Assembly (NCBI GenBank): GCA_023269645.1 | Contig: JAHFPR010000004.1 | Coordinates: 1 to 28,613, forward strand | Length of the DNA: 28,613 nucleotides | Origin: Alphaproteobacteria bacterium | Lineage (GTDB): Bacteria > Pseudomonadota > Alphaproteobacteria > Rickettsiales > UBA8987 | Reading direction: 5' to 3' | Shown here: piece by piece, positions 1-7,778 of the stretch | Layout of the letters: each line of letters starts with the position of its first letter | Position numbering within the stretch: position 1 is the first letter of the stretch | Translations under genes and position numbers: made by a program | Notes under the pieces: generated by a model | The model's input: the letters and a program-made list of their open reading frames with translations, nothing else | The model's database searches: none | Told to the model about the DNA's origin: nothing

Positions 1-16
1 AGGTGCGGGGTGACAT
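1..16 (-). CDS. first codons of the gene downstream of pgpA (partial)
   Basis: On the minus strand the pgpA stop and an ATG share a base (TAATG at 18-14), and the frame then runs open to the window edge, reading Met-Ser-Pro-Arg-Thr. Such stop-start overlaps are typical of translationally coupled genes. In many alphaproteobacteria pgpA is followed by a cinA-type gene, so this could be its start, but five codons cannot identify it. Confidence 0.3.
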
Positions 17-819
17 TACTTACTCGGCAGCGGAGTTTCCGGCGCGATTCCTACCCAATCCGGAAACCAGATTTTATATATCCACAGGAACGCGCCGCTT
101 TCCTTCATGGCGAAAAATATCGCCCAGAACACCAGCCCCGCAAGCAGCCCCGCAAGCAGATCATCCGCCATGATGCCCCATCCGCCCTTGAGGTTCCGGT
201 CGGCGCGCCCGATTAGCCCCGGTTTCCAGATGTCGAACAGCCGGAACAGCAGGAACAGCACCGCCAGATAGCCCGGCCACAGCACCAGGAACGGGCGGAA
301 CGCCATCATGTCCTGATGCAGCAATATCCCCCATCCGATGATCATCACCGATGCGCCCACGAGTATCCCCGCCACCTCGTCAATCACCACCTCGCTGGGG
401 TCATCCTTCGTGTGCCGCCGCGCGTAAACCCCGCTCGCCCAGGTTCCGATGGGGATAATGAGCACAGTGGCGGCGAGGATAACAACCGGGATAGCCAGGG
501 GGTTCAGCACATTCCCCTCCGGCGCGAAAATCAGCCACACCAGCAGGTAGATGGTGAACAGCGAACCCCACGTTCCCGGCGCGGGGCGGATGCGCCCGAC
601 ATGAAGGCTGGTGGCGATCATCTCCGCCGGGTGGAGCCACGCAAATCGCCGCTTCACCAGCGCATAGAACGACGTGCCCAGAATCCATGCAGGAAAAAAC
701 CCGGTGGCGAAAAACATCAGCCATGCGCCGATCTGCTGCCGGGGGTCACCCGCCGCGAACAGCAGCCCGAAATGCTCCACGAGCCAATCGTATCTGGAAT
801 AGGGATCGTTCATTTGCAT
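16..819 (-). CDS. pgpA: phosphatidylglycerophosphatase A (PgpA)
   Basis: Inner-membrane phosphatase that converts phosphatidylglycerophosphate to phosphatidylglycerol. The family signatures are all visible: the APGTWGS loop (about residues 80-86), DDPSEVVIDEVAG (about 139-151), RLFDIWKP and GGWGIMADDLLAG (about 211-223), interleaved with several hydrophobic membrane segments. The protein carries an extra N-terminal stretch of several dozen residues with its own hydrophobic segment before the usual PgpA core. The start is uncertain: the frame is open to a TTG at 831, with ATGs at 819 and 813, and none has a clear Shine-Dalgarno; I took the ATG at 819. It lies downstream of ispDF on the same strand, a pairing usual in alphaproteobacteria, but here a DUF3800 gene is wedged between them. 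Confidence 0.9.
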   Translation of the reverse strand: MQMNDPYSRYDWLVEHFGLLFAAGDPRQQIGAWLMFFATGFFPAWILGTSFYALVKRRFAWLHPAEMIATSLHVGRIRPAPGTWGSLFTIYLLVWLIFAPEGNVLNPLAIPVVILAATVLIIPIGTWASGVYARRHTKDDPSEVVIDEVAGILVGASVMIIGWGILLHQDMMAFRPFLVLWPGYLAVLFLLFRLFDIWKPGLIGRADRNLKGGWGIMADDLLAGLLAGLVFWAIFFAMKESGAFLWIYKIWFPDWVGIAPETPLPSK

Positions 820-914
820 AATGCTTGACAAAAAACCATTCTGGTGTTACCTTAAAATTAAGGATTGGGCTTTTCCCGGTCGACGAAAGGGTTCTGGATT
901 TATTCCGGAGCCCT

Positions 915-1649
915 TTAGTTTTTTGGGAAGCATTTATACCTTTTTAGTTTGGGGACGATTATCTCCCACGCCCTGTTTTTCTGTTGTGGTCTTAAGAAAT
1001 GAAGTGCGGTTGGTCGTGCAAGCAAGTCGGCGAGTTGCAGGCCTGAGGAATTACTGCGTTTGTCTGTAAAAACCATTTCAAATGAAAATCTCTGAAAATC
1101 GTAATCAAAACAACCCCAGCTACTCTGATTATTAATAATTCTATGAAATTCCAATTCAAGATCACGATCCTCTTTTACTCCACGCCCCTCAATAATCAGG
1201 TGTATACGTTTACCCCCCTGATGGCGTGATAACAACATATCAAATACTCTTTCCATGCAAAACAATAATGAGATTTCATAAGGACTGAAGGGGTCAGGAT
1301 AACGCTTTTTTAGTTTTTCTTTATCAATAATCGAGGCACAGTATTCAAAGGGCATGACTTCCAGCATTGAGGCCAGATCATTATAAAAATTCTTCCGTAA
1401 ATCCGCATTCGTCCTCAACAGGCCAAAATATCCTTTCTCTTTACGAATATCATTCTCATGCAGAATAATCTGATCATGCCCCCAGTATTTGCACTTGAGT
1501 CGCTGGAAGGCTGGAACAACCGTCTGGACATAATCCTCCTTTTTTATCAGAACGAAAACGAGAGCAAATACAGGGAATTCTGGGTCAATGGATTTCAATC
1601 CATGATCACCGCTTTCATCCACGAAAATAAGATAATCTCCAAAGTCCAC
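915..1649 (-). CDS. DUF3800 domain protein (putative RNase H-fold nuclease)
   Basis: A 244-residue protein beginning with a beta strand and the FVDESGDHG motif (about residues 9-17), followed by a long helical middle and a late LQLADLLARP motif (about 206-215). This is the pattern of DUF3800 proteins, which have an RNase H-like fold and are often found in defence or mobile islands; the biochemical function of the family is unsettled. The start is a GTG at 1649, only 3 nt after the ispDF stop, with a good GGGGGAA ribosome site formed by the end of ispDF, so it is probably translated from the ispDF transcript. Its base composition is clearly AT-richer than ispDF and pgpA on either side, which suggests acquisition by transfer into an otherwise conserved gene pair. 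Confidence 0.8.
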   Translation of the reverse strand: MDFGDYLIFVDESGDHGLKSIDPEFPVFALVFVLIKKEDYVQTVVPAFQRLKCKYWGHDQIILHENDIRKEKGYFGLLRTNADLRKNFYNDLASMLEVMPFEYCASIIDKEKLKKRYPDPFSPYEISLLFCMERVFDMLLSRHQGGKRIHLIIEGRGVKEDRDLELEFHRIINNQSSWGCFDYDFQRFSFEMVFTDKRSNSSGLQLADLLARPTALHFLRPQQKNRAWEIIVPKLKRYKCFPKN

Positions 1650-1652
1650 GCG

Positions 1653-2810
1653 TTATTCCCCCGCCATCCTCACGCTTGCCACGGCCTGGGCGGCGATGCC
1701 TTCTTCGCGCCCGGTGAAGCCGAGTTTTTCGGTGGTGGTGGCTTTGATGTTCACCCTTTCCGGCGCGATTTCCAGCAATTCCGCCACGCGGTTCCGCATC
1801 GCCTCCCGGTGCGCGCCGATTTTCGGCTGCTCGCAGATGATAGTGATGTCCACATTGATGATGCGCCCGCCTTGCGCCTTCACCAATCCCACCGTGTGCT
1901 CAACAAACCTCCCGGAATCCGCATTTTTCCACTTCATATCCGATGGCGGGAAATGCTGGCCGATGTCGCCCGCTCCGATAGCTCCGAGCAGCGCATCCAC
2001 CAGCGCGTGCAGCCCCACATCCGCATCCGAATGGCCTTTGAGTTTCTGGCGGTGCGGAATCTTCACGCCGCACAGTGTGACACCCGCACCGCTATCCTCG
2101 AACGGGTGCACATCGAAGCCCGTGCCGACGCGCGTTTCATACCCTATCATGCTTTCCGCCCGCGCCATATCCTCCTCCGTGGTGATTTTGAAATTACCCG
2201 CCTCGCCCGCCACCGCCAGCACTTTTATCCCGGCGGCCTCGTACAGTGCCACATCGTCGGTGACGCTTGTTTTCGCAGCACGGTGCAGCGTCAGAATCTC
2301 CGGATAGCGGAAGCCCTGCGGAGTCTGCGCCGCATAAAGACCTGCGCGCGGTATGGTTTCCAGCACCGTTCCGCCCCCCACACGCTTGAGCGTATCGGCC
2401 ACCGGCAGGCAGGGTAGCACCGCCGTTGCATCTTTCAGCCCTGCAATCACCCGGTCAATCACTTCCGCGCTTACGAAAGGCCGCGCGGCATCGTGGATCA
2501 GCACCAGATCCGGCGCGAGTTCCTCCAGGCTCTCCAGCCCGCGCTTCACGGATTCCTGGCGCGATGCGCCGCCATGAGCGGGCGGAAGCAGGTTAAGCCC
2601 CGCCATTGCCCGCGCATACAATGCCCCGTGCTCCGGGTGCATCACCACGCGCACCGCATCCACCCCCGAATGCCGCAGAAACGCCTCCGCCGAGCGGCGC
2701 AACATCGGCACACCAGCAACCGGCTGATACTGCTTCGACAGTTCTCCACCGCAGCGTTCGCCCGTGCCAGCCGCCACGATAAGGGCGATAACCTTGATTT
2801 TTTGCGCCAT
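1653..2810 (-). CDS. ispDF: bifunctional IspD/IspF, MEP pathway of isoprenoid synthesis
   Basis: Fusion of two cytosolic enzymes of the non-mevalonate pathway. Residues about 5-225 are the IspD cytidylyltransferase: the nucleotide-binding VAAGTGERCGG loop (about 12-22), SKQYQPVAG, and HDAARPFV. Residues about 228-385 are the IspF cyclodiphosphate synthase: GTGFDVHPFED with the Asp-x-His metal site, KGHSDADVGLHALVDALLGA, and GDIGQHFPPSD. The 385-residue length fits the fused form, which is characteristic of alphaproteobacteria and a few other groups. It is divergent from the aspartic protease-dusB pair, and its stop is almost joined to the DUF3800 start. With ispB in the same window it links to quinone and undecaprenyl precursor supply. 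Confidence 0.96.
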   Translation of the reverse strand: MAQKIKVIALIVAAGTGERCGGELSKQYQPVAGVPMLRRSAEAFLRHSGVDAVRVVMHPEHGALYARAMAGLNLLPPAHGGASRQESVKRGLESLEELAPDLVLIHDAARPFVSAEVIDRVIAGLKDATAVLPCLPVADTLKRVGGGTVLETIPRAGLYAAQTPQGFRYPEILTLHRAAKTSVTDDVALYEAAGIKVLAVAGEAGNFKITTEEDMARAESMIGYETRVGTGFDVHPFEDSGAGVTLCGVKIPHRQKLKGHSDADVGLHALVDALLGAIGAGDIGQHFPPSDMKWKNADSGRFVEHTVGLVKAQGGRIINVDITIICEQPKIGAHREAMRNRVAELLEIAPERVNIKATTTEKLGFTGREEGIAAQAVASVRMAGE

Positions 2811-2832
2811 CTAGTGTAATAGCTCCGCGTGT

Positions 2833-2870
2833 TTCCGGCCACCATAGAGGATTCCGGCCACCATAGAGGA
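2833..2870. repeat. perfect 19-bp tandem duplication in a divergent promoter region
   Basis: The unit TTCCGGCCACCATAGAGGA occurs twice without interruption (2833-2851 and 2852-2870) in the 97-bp gap between the divergent ispDF and aspartic protease genes. It is followed by an inverted partial copy of the GGCC core (ATGGCCGG, 2873-2880). The duplication must alter spacing in one or both promoters. Confidence 0.85.
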
Positions 2871-2907
2871 TAATGGCCGGCGCAGTCAAACGCGCCGCCA
2901 AAGAATA

Positions 2908-3516
2908 ATGATGCAACAAAACGAAAAAGGGTACGCGATAGTCGCCGCGATCATTCTGGTCAGTGCCCTCGTGCGCGCCATCGCGGGCAAAAAGACGAAG
3001 GCGGAATATTTCCACGATTTTAAGCTGGCACTGGCGTGGCTTGGCATCCTCGCCGTGATTTTCGCGGGCTATGCTTACCGGGATGATTTCAAAAGCACGA
3101 AGCTCTATGCGTCGCTCGTGCCAGGTTCCGCGCGGACGGGCGAAGGCGGGAGCATGGAGTTCCTGCGCTCCAAAGACGGGCATTTTCATATTGATGCCAC
3201 CGTCAACGGCGTTTCCGTCACCTTCATGGTGGATACCGGCGCGGGGGGTATCGTGCTGACGAAAAACGACGCGGAGAAGCTGGGCTTCAACCTCCACACC
3301 CTCACTTACGATACCGCTTCCAGCACCGCGAACGGCATCACGCGCAGCGCATCGGTGGAGCTTCGGGATATTGTTATTGGCCGCTACCACACCGGGGCGA
3401 TCCGCGCTTTCATCAACGAGGGCGATCTGGATAACTCGCTGCTGGGGATGCGCTTCCTCGATACGATGAAAAGCTATAGAATTGAAGGTGATAAACTGAT
3501 AGTATATCCCAAATGA
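2908..3516 (+). CDS. membrane-anchored retroviral-type (clan AA) aspartic protease
   Basis: 202 residues. Two hydrophobic segments (about residues 9-26 and 41-57) are followed by a soluble domain that starts with [20 protein letters not shown]; Asp109-Thr110-Gly111 is the single catalytic triad motif of pepsin/retropepsin-like proteases, which act as dimers. The late [10 protein letters not shown] motif is the second conserved segment of the TIGR02281 family, which occurs mainly in alphaproteobacteria and has unknown substrates. The topology suggests the protease domain faces the periplasm (inference). The start is the first of two adjacent ATGs. The stop overlaps the dusB start (ATGA), so the two genes are co-translated. 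Confidence 0.85.
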   Translation: MMQQNEKGYAIVAAIILVSALVRAIAGKKTKAEYFHDFKLALAWLGILAVIFAGYAYRDDFKSTKLYASLVPGSARTGEGGSMEFLRSKDGHFHIDATVNGVSVTFMVDTGAGGIVLTKNDAEKLGFNLHTLTYDTASSTANGITRSASVELRDIVIGRYHTGAIRAFINEGDLDNSLLGMRFLDTMKSYRIEGDKLIVYPK

Positions 3517-4499
3517 CAATAAAAATCGGCAATATAACCCTTGCGAACAACGTGCTGCTTGCGCCCATGACGGGTGTGAGCGATCTGCCGTTCCGCCGCG
3601 TGGTGAAACGCTACGGCGCGGCTTTGGTATTCTCGGAAATGATCGCCAGCAAGGCGATGGTACTTCAGGTGAAGAACGCGCTCCGCATGGCGAAACACGC
3701 GCCGGAGGAACATCCGATGGCGGTGCAGCTTGCCGGCTGCGAGCCGGAGGTGATGGCCGAAGCCGCCCGCATCAACGAGGCGCAGGGGGCGTCGCTGATT
3801 GATATAAATTACGGCTGCCCAGTGAAGAAAGTAGCACTCGGTCAGCACGCCGGTTCCGCCATGATGCGGGATGAGGATCACGCCGTGCGGGTGCTGGAAG
3901 CGGTGGTGAAGGCGGTGAACATTCCTGTCACCCTCAAGATGCGCACCGGCTGGGATGATGCGAACCGCAACGCGCCCTCGCTGGCATGGAAAGCGGAAGA
4001 AGTAGGCATTCGGATGCTCACCATTCATGGGCGTACGCGCTGCCAGTTCTATAAGGGCAGTGCCGACTGGGCATTCATCCGCCGGGTGAAGGAGGCAGTT
4101 TCCATTCCCGTCATCGCAAATGGTGATATTACTTCGCTGCAAGCAGCGAAGGAGTGCCTGGAATCATCCGGCGCGGATGGGGTGATGATCGGGCGCGGAA
4201 GCTATGGCCGCCCGTGGTTCATCCACCAGGCCGCGCATTACCTCGCTACCGGGGAAACCCTGCCCGATCCCACGCTTGCAGAGCAACACACCACACTCGC
4301 AGAGCATTACGAAATGATGCTGGAGCATTATGGGCGCGAGGAAGGCTCCCGCGTCGCCCGCAAGCATATCGGGTGGGCAAGCAGCGGAATGCGCGGCTCG
4401 GCGGAGTTCCGGCATAGTGTGATGCAGGAACGCGATGCGGAAGCGGTGAAACGCGCGCTCCGGGATTTTTATAGCGAGCAGATGGAGCAAGCAGCGTAA
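3513..4499 (+). CDS. dusB: tRNA-dihydrouridine synthase B
   Basis: FMN-dependent enzyme that reduces uridine to dihydrouridine in the tRNA D-loop. A TIM-barrel start ([18 protein letters not shown], about residues 13-30), the catalytic cysteine in [11 protein letters not shown] (Cys102), the FMN-binding TIHGRTR (about 170-176), and IANGDI plus [13 protein letters not shown] further on identify the family; 328 residues is normal. The ATG overlaps the stop of the upstream protease gene. In alphaproteobacteria dusB commonly lies divergent to ispDF and upstream of ntrB; the first half of that arrangement is present, but no ntr genes follow here. Confidence 0.95.
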   Translation: MTIKIGNITLANNVLLAPMTGVSDLPFRRVVKRYGAALVFSEMIASKAMVLQVKNALRMAKHAPEEHPMAVQLAGCEPEVMAEAARINEAQGASLIDINYGCPVKKVALGQHAGSAMMRDEDHAVRVLEAVVKAVNIPVTLKMRTGWDDANRNAPSLAWKAEEVGIRMLTIHGRTRCQFYKGSADWAFIRRVKEAVSIPVIANGDITSLQAAKECLESSGADGVMIGRGSYGRPWFIHQAAHYLATGETLPDPTLAEQHTTLAEHYEMMLEHYGREEGSRVARKHIGWASSGMRGSAEFRHSVMQERDAEAVKRALRDFYSEQMEQAA

Positions 4500-4529
4500 T
4501 TTCCCTTCCACCAAAAACCTCCCCTCTCG

Positions 4530-4934
4530 CTATTCCTCCTCCGCCACGGCACTCTTTTCCTCCGCAAAAACAAGGGCGTTATGCACCAGCAGCGCGCGCA
4601 GGCGGCGGGAGGCTATCCCGTGGAAGGCCTGCATCAGCCGTTGCGCCTGACGGCCTGGAACCGCCTGCGTCAGTGTCTCCAGCCGCTCCTTACCCCCCCG
4701 CCCCGGCATCTGAAAAAACACCGACACGGGCACATCCAGCACCGCCGCCACGATTTCAATACGCGAGGCACTGATTTTGTTGGCTCCGGATTCATATTTC
4801 TGAAGCTGCTGCGGGCTGATGCCCAGCTTTTTCGCAAGTACCCCCTGGGTTACGCCGCGCACCTGCCGGATTTCCCGAACCCTCGCGCCGATCACGCCAT
4901 CCCGCTCCCGTATACGCCCCTTCACCCTGACCAT
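4530..4934 (-). CDS. XRE-family (Cro/CI-type) transcriptional regulator
   Basis: 134 residues with a helix-turn-helix at about residues 17-71: VREIRQVRGVTQGVLAKKLG, then SPQQLQKYESGANKIS, then a final helix ending VPVSVFF. This is the usual XRE pattern of soluble cytosolic regulators. The C-terminal half is helical and rich in Arg, Glu and Ala, resembling small alphaproteobacterial XRE proteins. A GGAG site lies just upstream of the ATG at 4934. It converges with dusB and is divergent from the ribbon-helix-helix/ankyrin operon, so it may regulate itself or that operon through the long gap between them (inference). Confidence 0.88.
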   Translation of the reverse strand: MVRVKGRIRERDGVIGARVREIRQVRGVTQGVLAKKLGISPQQLQKYESGANKISASRIEIVAAVLDVPVSVFFQMPGRGGKERLETLTQAVPGRQAQRLMQAFHGIASRRLRALLVHNALVFAEEKSAVAEEE

Positions 4935-5404
4935 AATCTCTGCTCCTGCGTTTCTTGTTTATCCCACCATTGTCCTTCTGCTTCGGCTCCACCTTGCCGG
5001 ATACCAGCCAGCCTTGCCGGATAGCTGGGACTGTTTCTCGCTTCCGGGCTGTAAACCGACGAGAGAGCGCACGAAGTGTAAACCGCTACGGCAGGAGGGG
5101 TAAAATACCGCCTGCGGCAGAGAAGGAGAGGCAGGAATTAATCCCCCTGCGCTCCGCACTTCGTCTTTCAGATGCACACTCGTCTGTTCTTCCTCGTGAC
5201 AAGCGGGAACCTGTGGCTCCGTTTCGATAGAGCATGAAACAGCCCCAACCGCCCCCACACCCCTTGCCAAGCGCACGGATTTACAGCTATAAGTATACTG
5301 ATTACGTATACTGATTTTTGTTGGTTTACCACCTTTTGTATATAGAGTCAACATTGCATATTCATGAAATATCTATTATATGTATAACAAGGAGAAAACA
5401 TACC
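4935..5404. other. 470-bp gene-free region between divergent regulators
   Basis: No convincing gene is seen. It holds two copies of CCTTGCCGGATA (4992-5003 and 5012-5023, 20-bp period), a central stretch with stops in all useful frames, and an AT-rich right end leading to the ribbon-helix-helix gene. A 131-residue open frame on the minus strand (5354-4959) has no family features and an erratic composition, so I treat it as chance. The promoters for both flanking genes must lie here, but I could not pick one with good spacing. Confidence 0.6.
5293..5316. promoter_or_regulatory. candidate operator: two direct copies of GTATACTGATT
   Basis: GTATACTGATT occurs at 5293-5303 and 5306-5316, a 13-bp period, about 90 bp before the ribbon-helix-helix gene. 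Each copy contains the self-complementary GTATAC and a -10-like TATACT. Ribbon-helix-helix repressors usually bind short repeated sites in their own promoter, so this is a plausible autoregulatory site (inference). Confidence 0.4.
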
Positions 5405-5698
5405 ATGCACGATGAAGATATCTACCGCACCGTACACCTGAAATTTTCCGACGACGAAATCGCCGCGATTGATGTCTGGCAGGAGGCGCAGGGCATCCGC
5501 ACACGCTCGGAAGCCATCCGGCAGGCTGTCCGGCGCGGGATGGATGCCTCTTCGGGTTCCAATGAACTGGGCGAAAAAGCCCGTCCGTTCCTTGCGCCAG
5601 GCGCGGGAAAGCCGCCGATTGATGCCATCCAGCAGATGGTACGCGAGGAAGTGGCGCGGGCAATGTCTGAAATCCTCAAACACAAAAAAACTCCATGA
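5405..5698 (+). CDS. ribbon-helix-helix DNA-binding protein
   Basis: 97 residues. Residues about 8-24 form a ribbon strand (VHLKFSDDEIAAIDVW) followed by two helices ending in RSEAIRQAVRRGMDA (about 34-48), the layout of CopG/Arc-type repressors. The C-terminal half is charged and ends in a predicted helix (QMVREEVARAMSEIL). The frame is open further upstream, but the ATG at 5405 is chosen because AAGGAG precedes it at good spacing and conserved residues begin there. It could be an antitoxin by fold, but the downstream partners are ankyrin proteins rather than a toxin. The stop overlaps the start of the next gene (ATGA). Confidence 0.8.
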   Translation: MHDEDIYRTVHLKFSDDEIAAIDVWQEAQGIRTRSEAIRQAVRRGMDASSGSNELGEKARPFLAPGAGKPPIDAIQQMVREEVARAMSEILKHKKTP

Positions 5699-6531
5699 GG
5701 AACCTCTCCGCCCTTTTATTTATCCTTTGCGCGCTGGCATTTCCCTGCGCGGCGGGGGCGGAAATTACCCTGCATCAGGCGGCTTCGGATGGTGCAATCG
5801 AAGATATGGAGTTGCTCGCAAAGCAGGATGCGCCGCTGGAAGCCATAGATGACGATGGCCGCACCGCCCTGCACACGGCGGTGGATAGCGGGCAGGTGGA
5901 GGCGGCACGGTGGCTCCTCACCCACGGCGCGAAAGTGGATGCCCCGGATGCCGGCGATATGACCCCGCTCCATATCGCCGTCTGGCATACGGATGTCGGC
6001 ATGGCGCGGCTGCTCCTGAAACAGGGCGCGCCGCTGGAAGCGAAAGACGCGCAGGGGCACACGCCGCTCTGGCTCGCCGCCTATATCAGCAACCGGGATA
6101 TGGTGGAATTGCTGCTTCGTGCCGGAGCGGATATACACACCACGGATATAGACGGGCGCGGTGTGCTGCATGGCCGCGCACAGATGGGTAAACGCTATGC
6201 GCATCAGGAAGAAATCACGATCCGCCTGCTGGTGAAACACGGCGCAGACCCGGATGCCGCTGATCCGCTTGGCCGCACACCGCTGATGAGCGCAGTGCTG
6301 GATGGTAGCGCGGCGCGTGTGAAGCTGCTATTATCGCTGGGGGCGAAAACAGACATAAAGGACGAGGAGGGCGACACGGCACTGGACTATGCGGAATCGG
6401 CAGAACAACCGGACATCGCCGCCCTGTTGCAGGCGCAGGATGCCGCCCCGTCTGAATCCGGCACATCTCCGCCGGAAGATTCCGTTGCATCTCCGCCGGA
6501 AGATTCCGGCAGTGCATTGCGCCCGCAATAA
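5695..6531 (+). CDS. exported ankyrin-repeat protein
   Basis: 278 residues. A signal peptide (hydrophobic residues about 4-20, cleavage probably after AAGA near residue 22) precedes about six ankyrin repeats (roughly residues 25-245), visible as recurring GRTALHTAV, DMTPLHIAV, GHTPLWLAA and GRTPLMSAV turns. The fourth unit is irregular (GRGVLHGRAQMGKRYAHQEE), with extra residues in the loop. The tail is rich in Ser, Pro, Glu and contains a duplicated SPPEDS element. A periplasmic location is inferred from the signal peptide. It is coupled to the regulator before it, and the second ankyrin gene follows 2 nt later. The binding partner is unknown. Confidence 0.85.
   Translation: MRNLSALLFILCALAFPCAAGAEITLHQAASDGAIEDMELLAKQDAPLEAIDDDGRTALHTAVDSGQVEAARWLLTHGAKVDAPDAGDMTPLHIAVWHTDVGMARLLLKQGAPLEAKDAQGHTPLWLAAYISNRDMVELLLRAGADIHTTDIDGRGVLHGRAQMGKRYAHQEEITIRLLVKHGADPDAADPLGRTPLMSAVLDGSAARVKLLLSLGAKTDIKDEEGDTALDYAESAEQPDIAALLQAQDAAPSESGTSPPEDSVASPPEDSGSALRPQ
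6464..6508 (+). repeat. in-frame 24-bp tandem duplication in an ankyrin gene
   Basis: A 21-bp sequence beginning CATCTCCGCCGGAAG occurs at 6464-6484 and 6488-6508. The 24-bp period keeps the frame and gives two SPPEDS units in the flexible tail. Confidence 0.85.
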
Positions 6532-6533
6532 CC

Positions 6534-7178
6534 ATGCTTAAAAAAATACTGCTTTATGCTTTCCTGCGCCTGGCCGCTTCTATCCGGTCATTGTTCACAA
6601 CGCGCCGGGAAGCGACCATCACCCTGACGGTGCTGATTATAATCGGTGGCGCAGCGTATTTCTGGCAGAGCGCAAAAAACCAGAAACTGCTCAATGTTTC
6701 TGTGGCCGGGGATGCCAAAACCGTTACCGCCGTGGTGAAAGACGAGGGCGCGTACATCGCCGCCACGGATGAGCTTGGCCGCACCGCACTGCACATCGCC
6801 GCGCGCTACAGCAACAGGGAAGCGGTAGAGGCATTGCTCCGGATGGGCGCGCCGGTGAACGCACAGGACGACCGGGGGCGCACCCCCCTGCATATGACCC
6901 GCTACGACCAGACGGACAATCTCGACATTGTGCGGCTGCTGCTGGAACATGGCGCAGACCCGGATGCGAAGGACGAAAAGGGGGAAATGCCGATTGACAT
7001 CCTCCGCAAGCAACGGCGGTATAACAAGCCCGTCCGCCAGCTCATCGAGGACTACAGCAAGCGGAAGCAAGCCGCAGTTACGCAAAAGCTCCTGGATGCA
7101 CAGAAACAGCAGGCAGCCTCGCATTCCACCTCCACCTCCCAGCCGCAACCCGCTCCCACACCTGCCCCGCAGCGTTAA
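6534..7178 (+). CDS. membrane-anchored ankyrin-repeat protein
   Basis: 214 residues. A basic N-terminus (FTTRREA) precedes one clear membrane segment (about residues 28-46, ITLTVLIIIGGAAYFW), so by the positive-inside rule the rest should face the periplasm (inference). About three ankyrin repeats follow (residues about 75-160: GRTALHIAARYSNREAVEAL, GRTPLHMT, and a repeat ending GADPDAKDEKGEMPIDIL), then a Lys/Gln-rich helix and a Pro-rich end. It begins 2 nt after the exported ankyrin protein ends and is certainly in the same operon. The two may form a periplasmic pair, one soluble and one tethered. Function unknown. Confidence 0.82.
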   Translation: MLKKILLYAFLRLAASIRSLFTTRREATITLTVLIIIGGAAYFWQSAKNQKLLNVSVAGDAKTVTAVVKDEGAYIAATDELGRTALHIAARYSNREAVEALLRMGAPVNAQDDRGRTPLHMTRYDQTDNLDIVRLLLEHGADPDAKDEKGEMPIDILRKQRRYNKPVRQLIEDYSKRKQAAVTQKLLDAQKQQAASHSTSTSQPQPAPTPAPQR

Positions 7179-7189
7179 GTGACAAACAG

Positions 7190-7218
7190 TTGCCCCCTGC
7201 CCCCGCGCGCGGTATACT
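7190..7218 (+). promoter_or_regulatory. sigma70-type promoter for fliX
   Basis: TTGCCC (7190-7195), a 17-bp spacer and TATACT (7213-7218) lie 12 nt after the ankyrin operon ends and about 30 nt before the fliX ATG. This indicates a new transcription unit driven by the housekeeping sigma factor. Confidence 0.6.
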
Positions 7219-7246
7219 GATAAATATCCGGCTTTGGGAGAAGCGC

Positions 7247-7693
7247 ATGAAAATTGATCACCTTGGCTCTGCGGGTGCAGCATCTTCGGTGCGGCGCAAG
7301 GGTGACAAGCGCGCGAGCGGGGATTTCGCCGCGCTGCTCGACACCGGGGAGGAGGAAGTTTCCTCCGCCGCACCTGTGGGGGGCATTGCCTCGCTGAACC
7401 CGCTGGGCGGCCTGCTCGCCGCACAGATGGTGGATGTGAACGAGGAACGCCGCCGCGCCGTGTCATATGGTGATACGCTGCTCGATTCCCTCGACAGGCT
7501 CCGGCACGATCTGCTCGCGGGCGCGGTGCACCCTGCCACCGTGCAGAATCTCGCCCGCGATATGCGCGCGAAAGCCGGCTCCATAACCGATCCGGAACTC
7601 GCGGCACTGCTGGAGGAAATCGAGACCCGCGCAGCGGTGGAACTGGCAAAACTGGAGATGGCGCAGGAGCGCGAAGAAGCCTCCCGCCCATGA
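7247..7693 (+). CDS. fliX: flagellar assembly regulator FliX
   Basis: 148 residues. In Caulobacter FliX couples flagellar basal-body assembly to activation of the regulator FlbD. The recognisable part is the C-terminal helical domain: SYGDTLLDSLDRLRHDLLAG (about residues 71-90), an LARDMRAKAGSITDPELAALL stretch, and the closing IETRAAVELAKLE (about 126-138), which matches the family's conserved RAAVELAK end. The N-terminal half is low-complexity and Ser/Ala-rich, as in other members. The ATG at 7247 has a GGGAG site 6 nt upstream; the frame is open before it but without conserved residues. No structural flagellar gene is in the window, so motility is only implied. Confidence 0.8.
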   Translation: MKIDHLGSAGAASSVRRKGDKRASGDFAALLDTGEEEVSSAAPVGGIASLNPLGGLLAAQMVDVNEERRRAVSYGDTLLDSLDRLRHDLLAGAVHPATVQNLARDMRAKAGSITDPELAALLEEIETRAAVELAKLEMAQEREEASRP

Positions 7694-7778
7694 ATCCCCT
7701 TGCAAATCCGCTCAAAACGCTGTAAACACCCCCCTCTTCAACCTTTCCGACCCACCTTTCCGAACGATGGAGATACGC

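Noticed and set aside
4959..5354. A 131-codon minus-strand open frame in the gap between the XRE and ribbon-helix-helix genes
   Set aside because: It has no ribosome site or recognisable domain, its composition is erratic, and it would cover the likely promoters of the flanking operon.
5354..5382. TTGCAT-17-TATATG as the promoter of the ribbon-helix-helix gene
   Set aside because: It would start the transcript at the ribosome site, leaving no usable leader; kept only as a weak possibility.
5405..6531. Ribbon-helix-helix gene plus downstream gene as a classical toxin-antitoxin pair
   Set aside because: The downstream protein has a signal peptide and ankyrin repeats, not a toxin fold.
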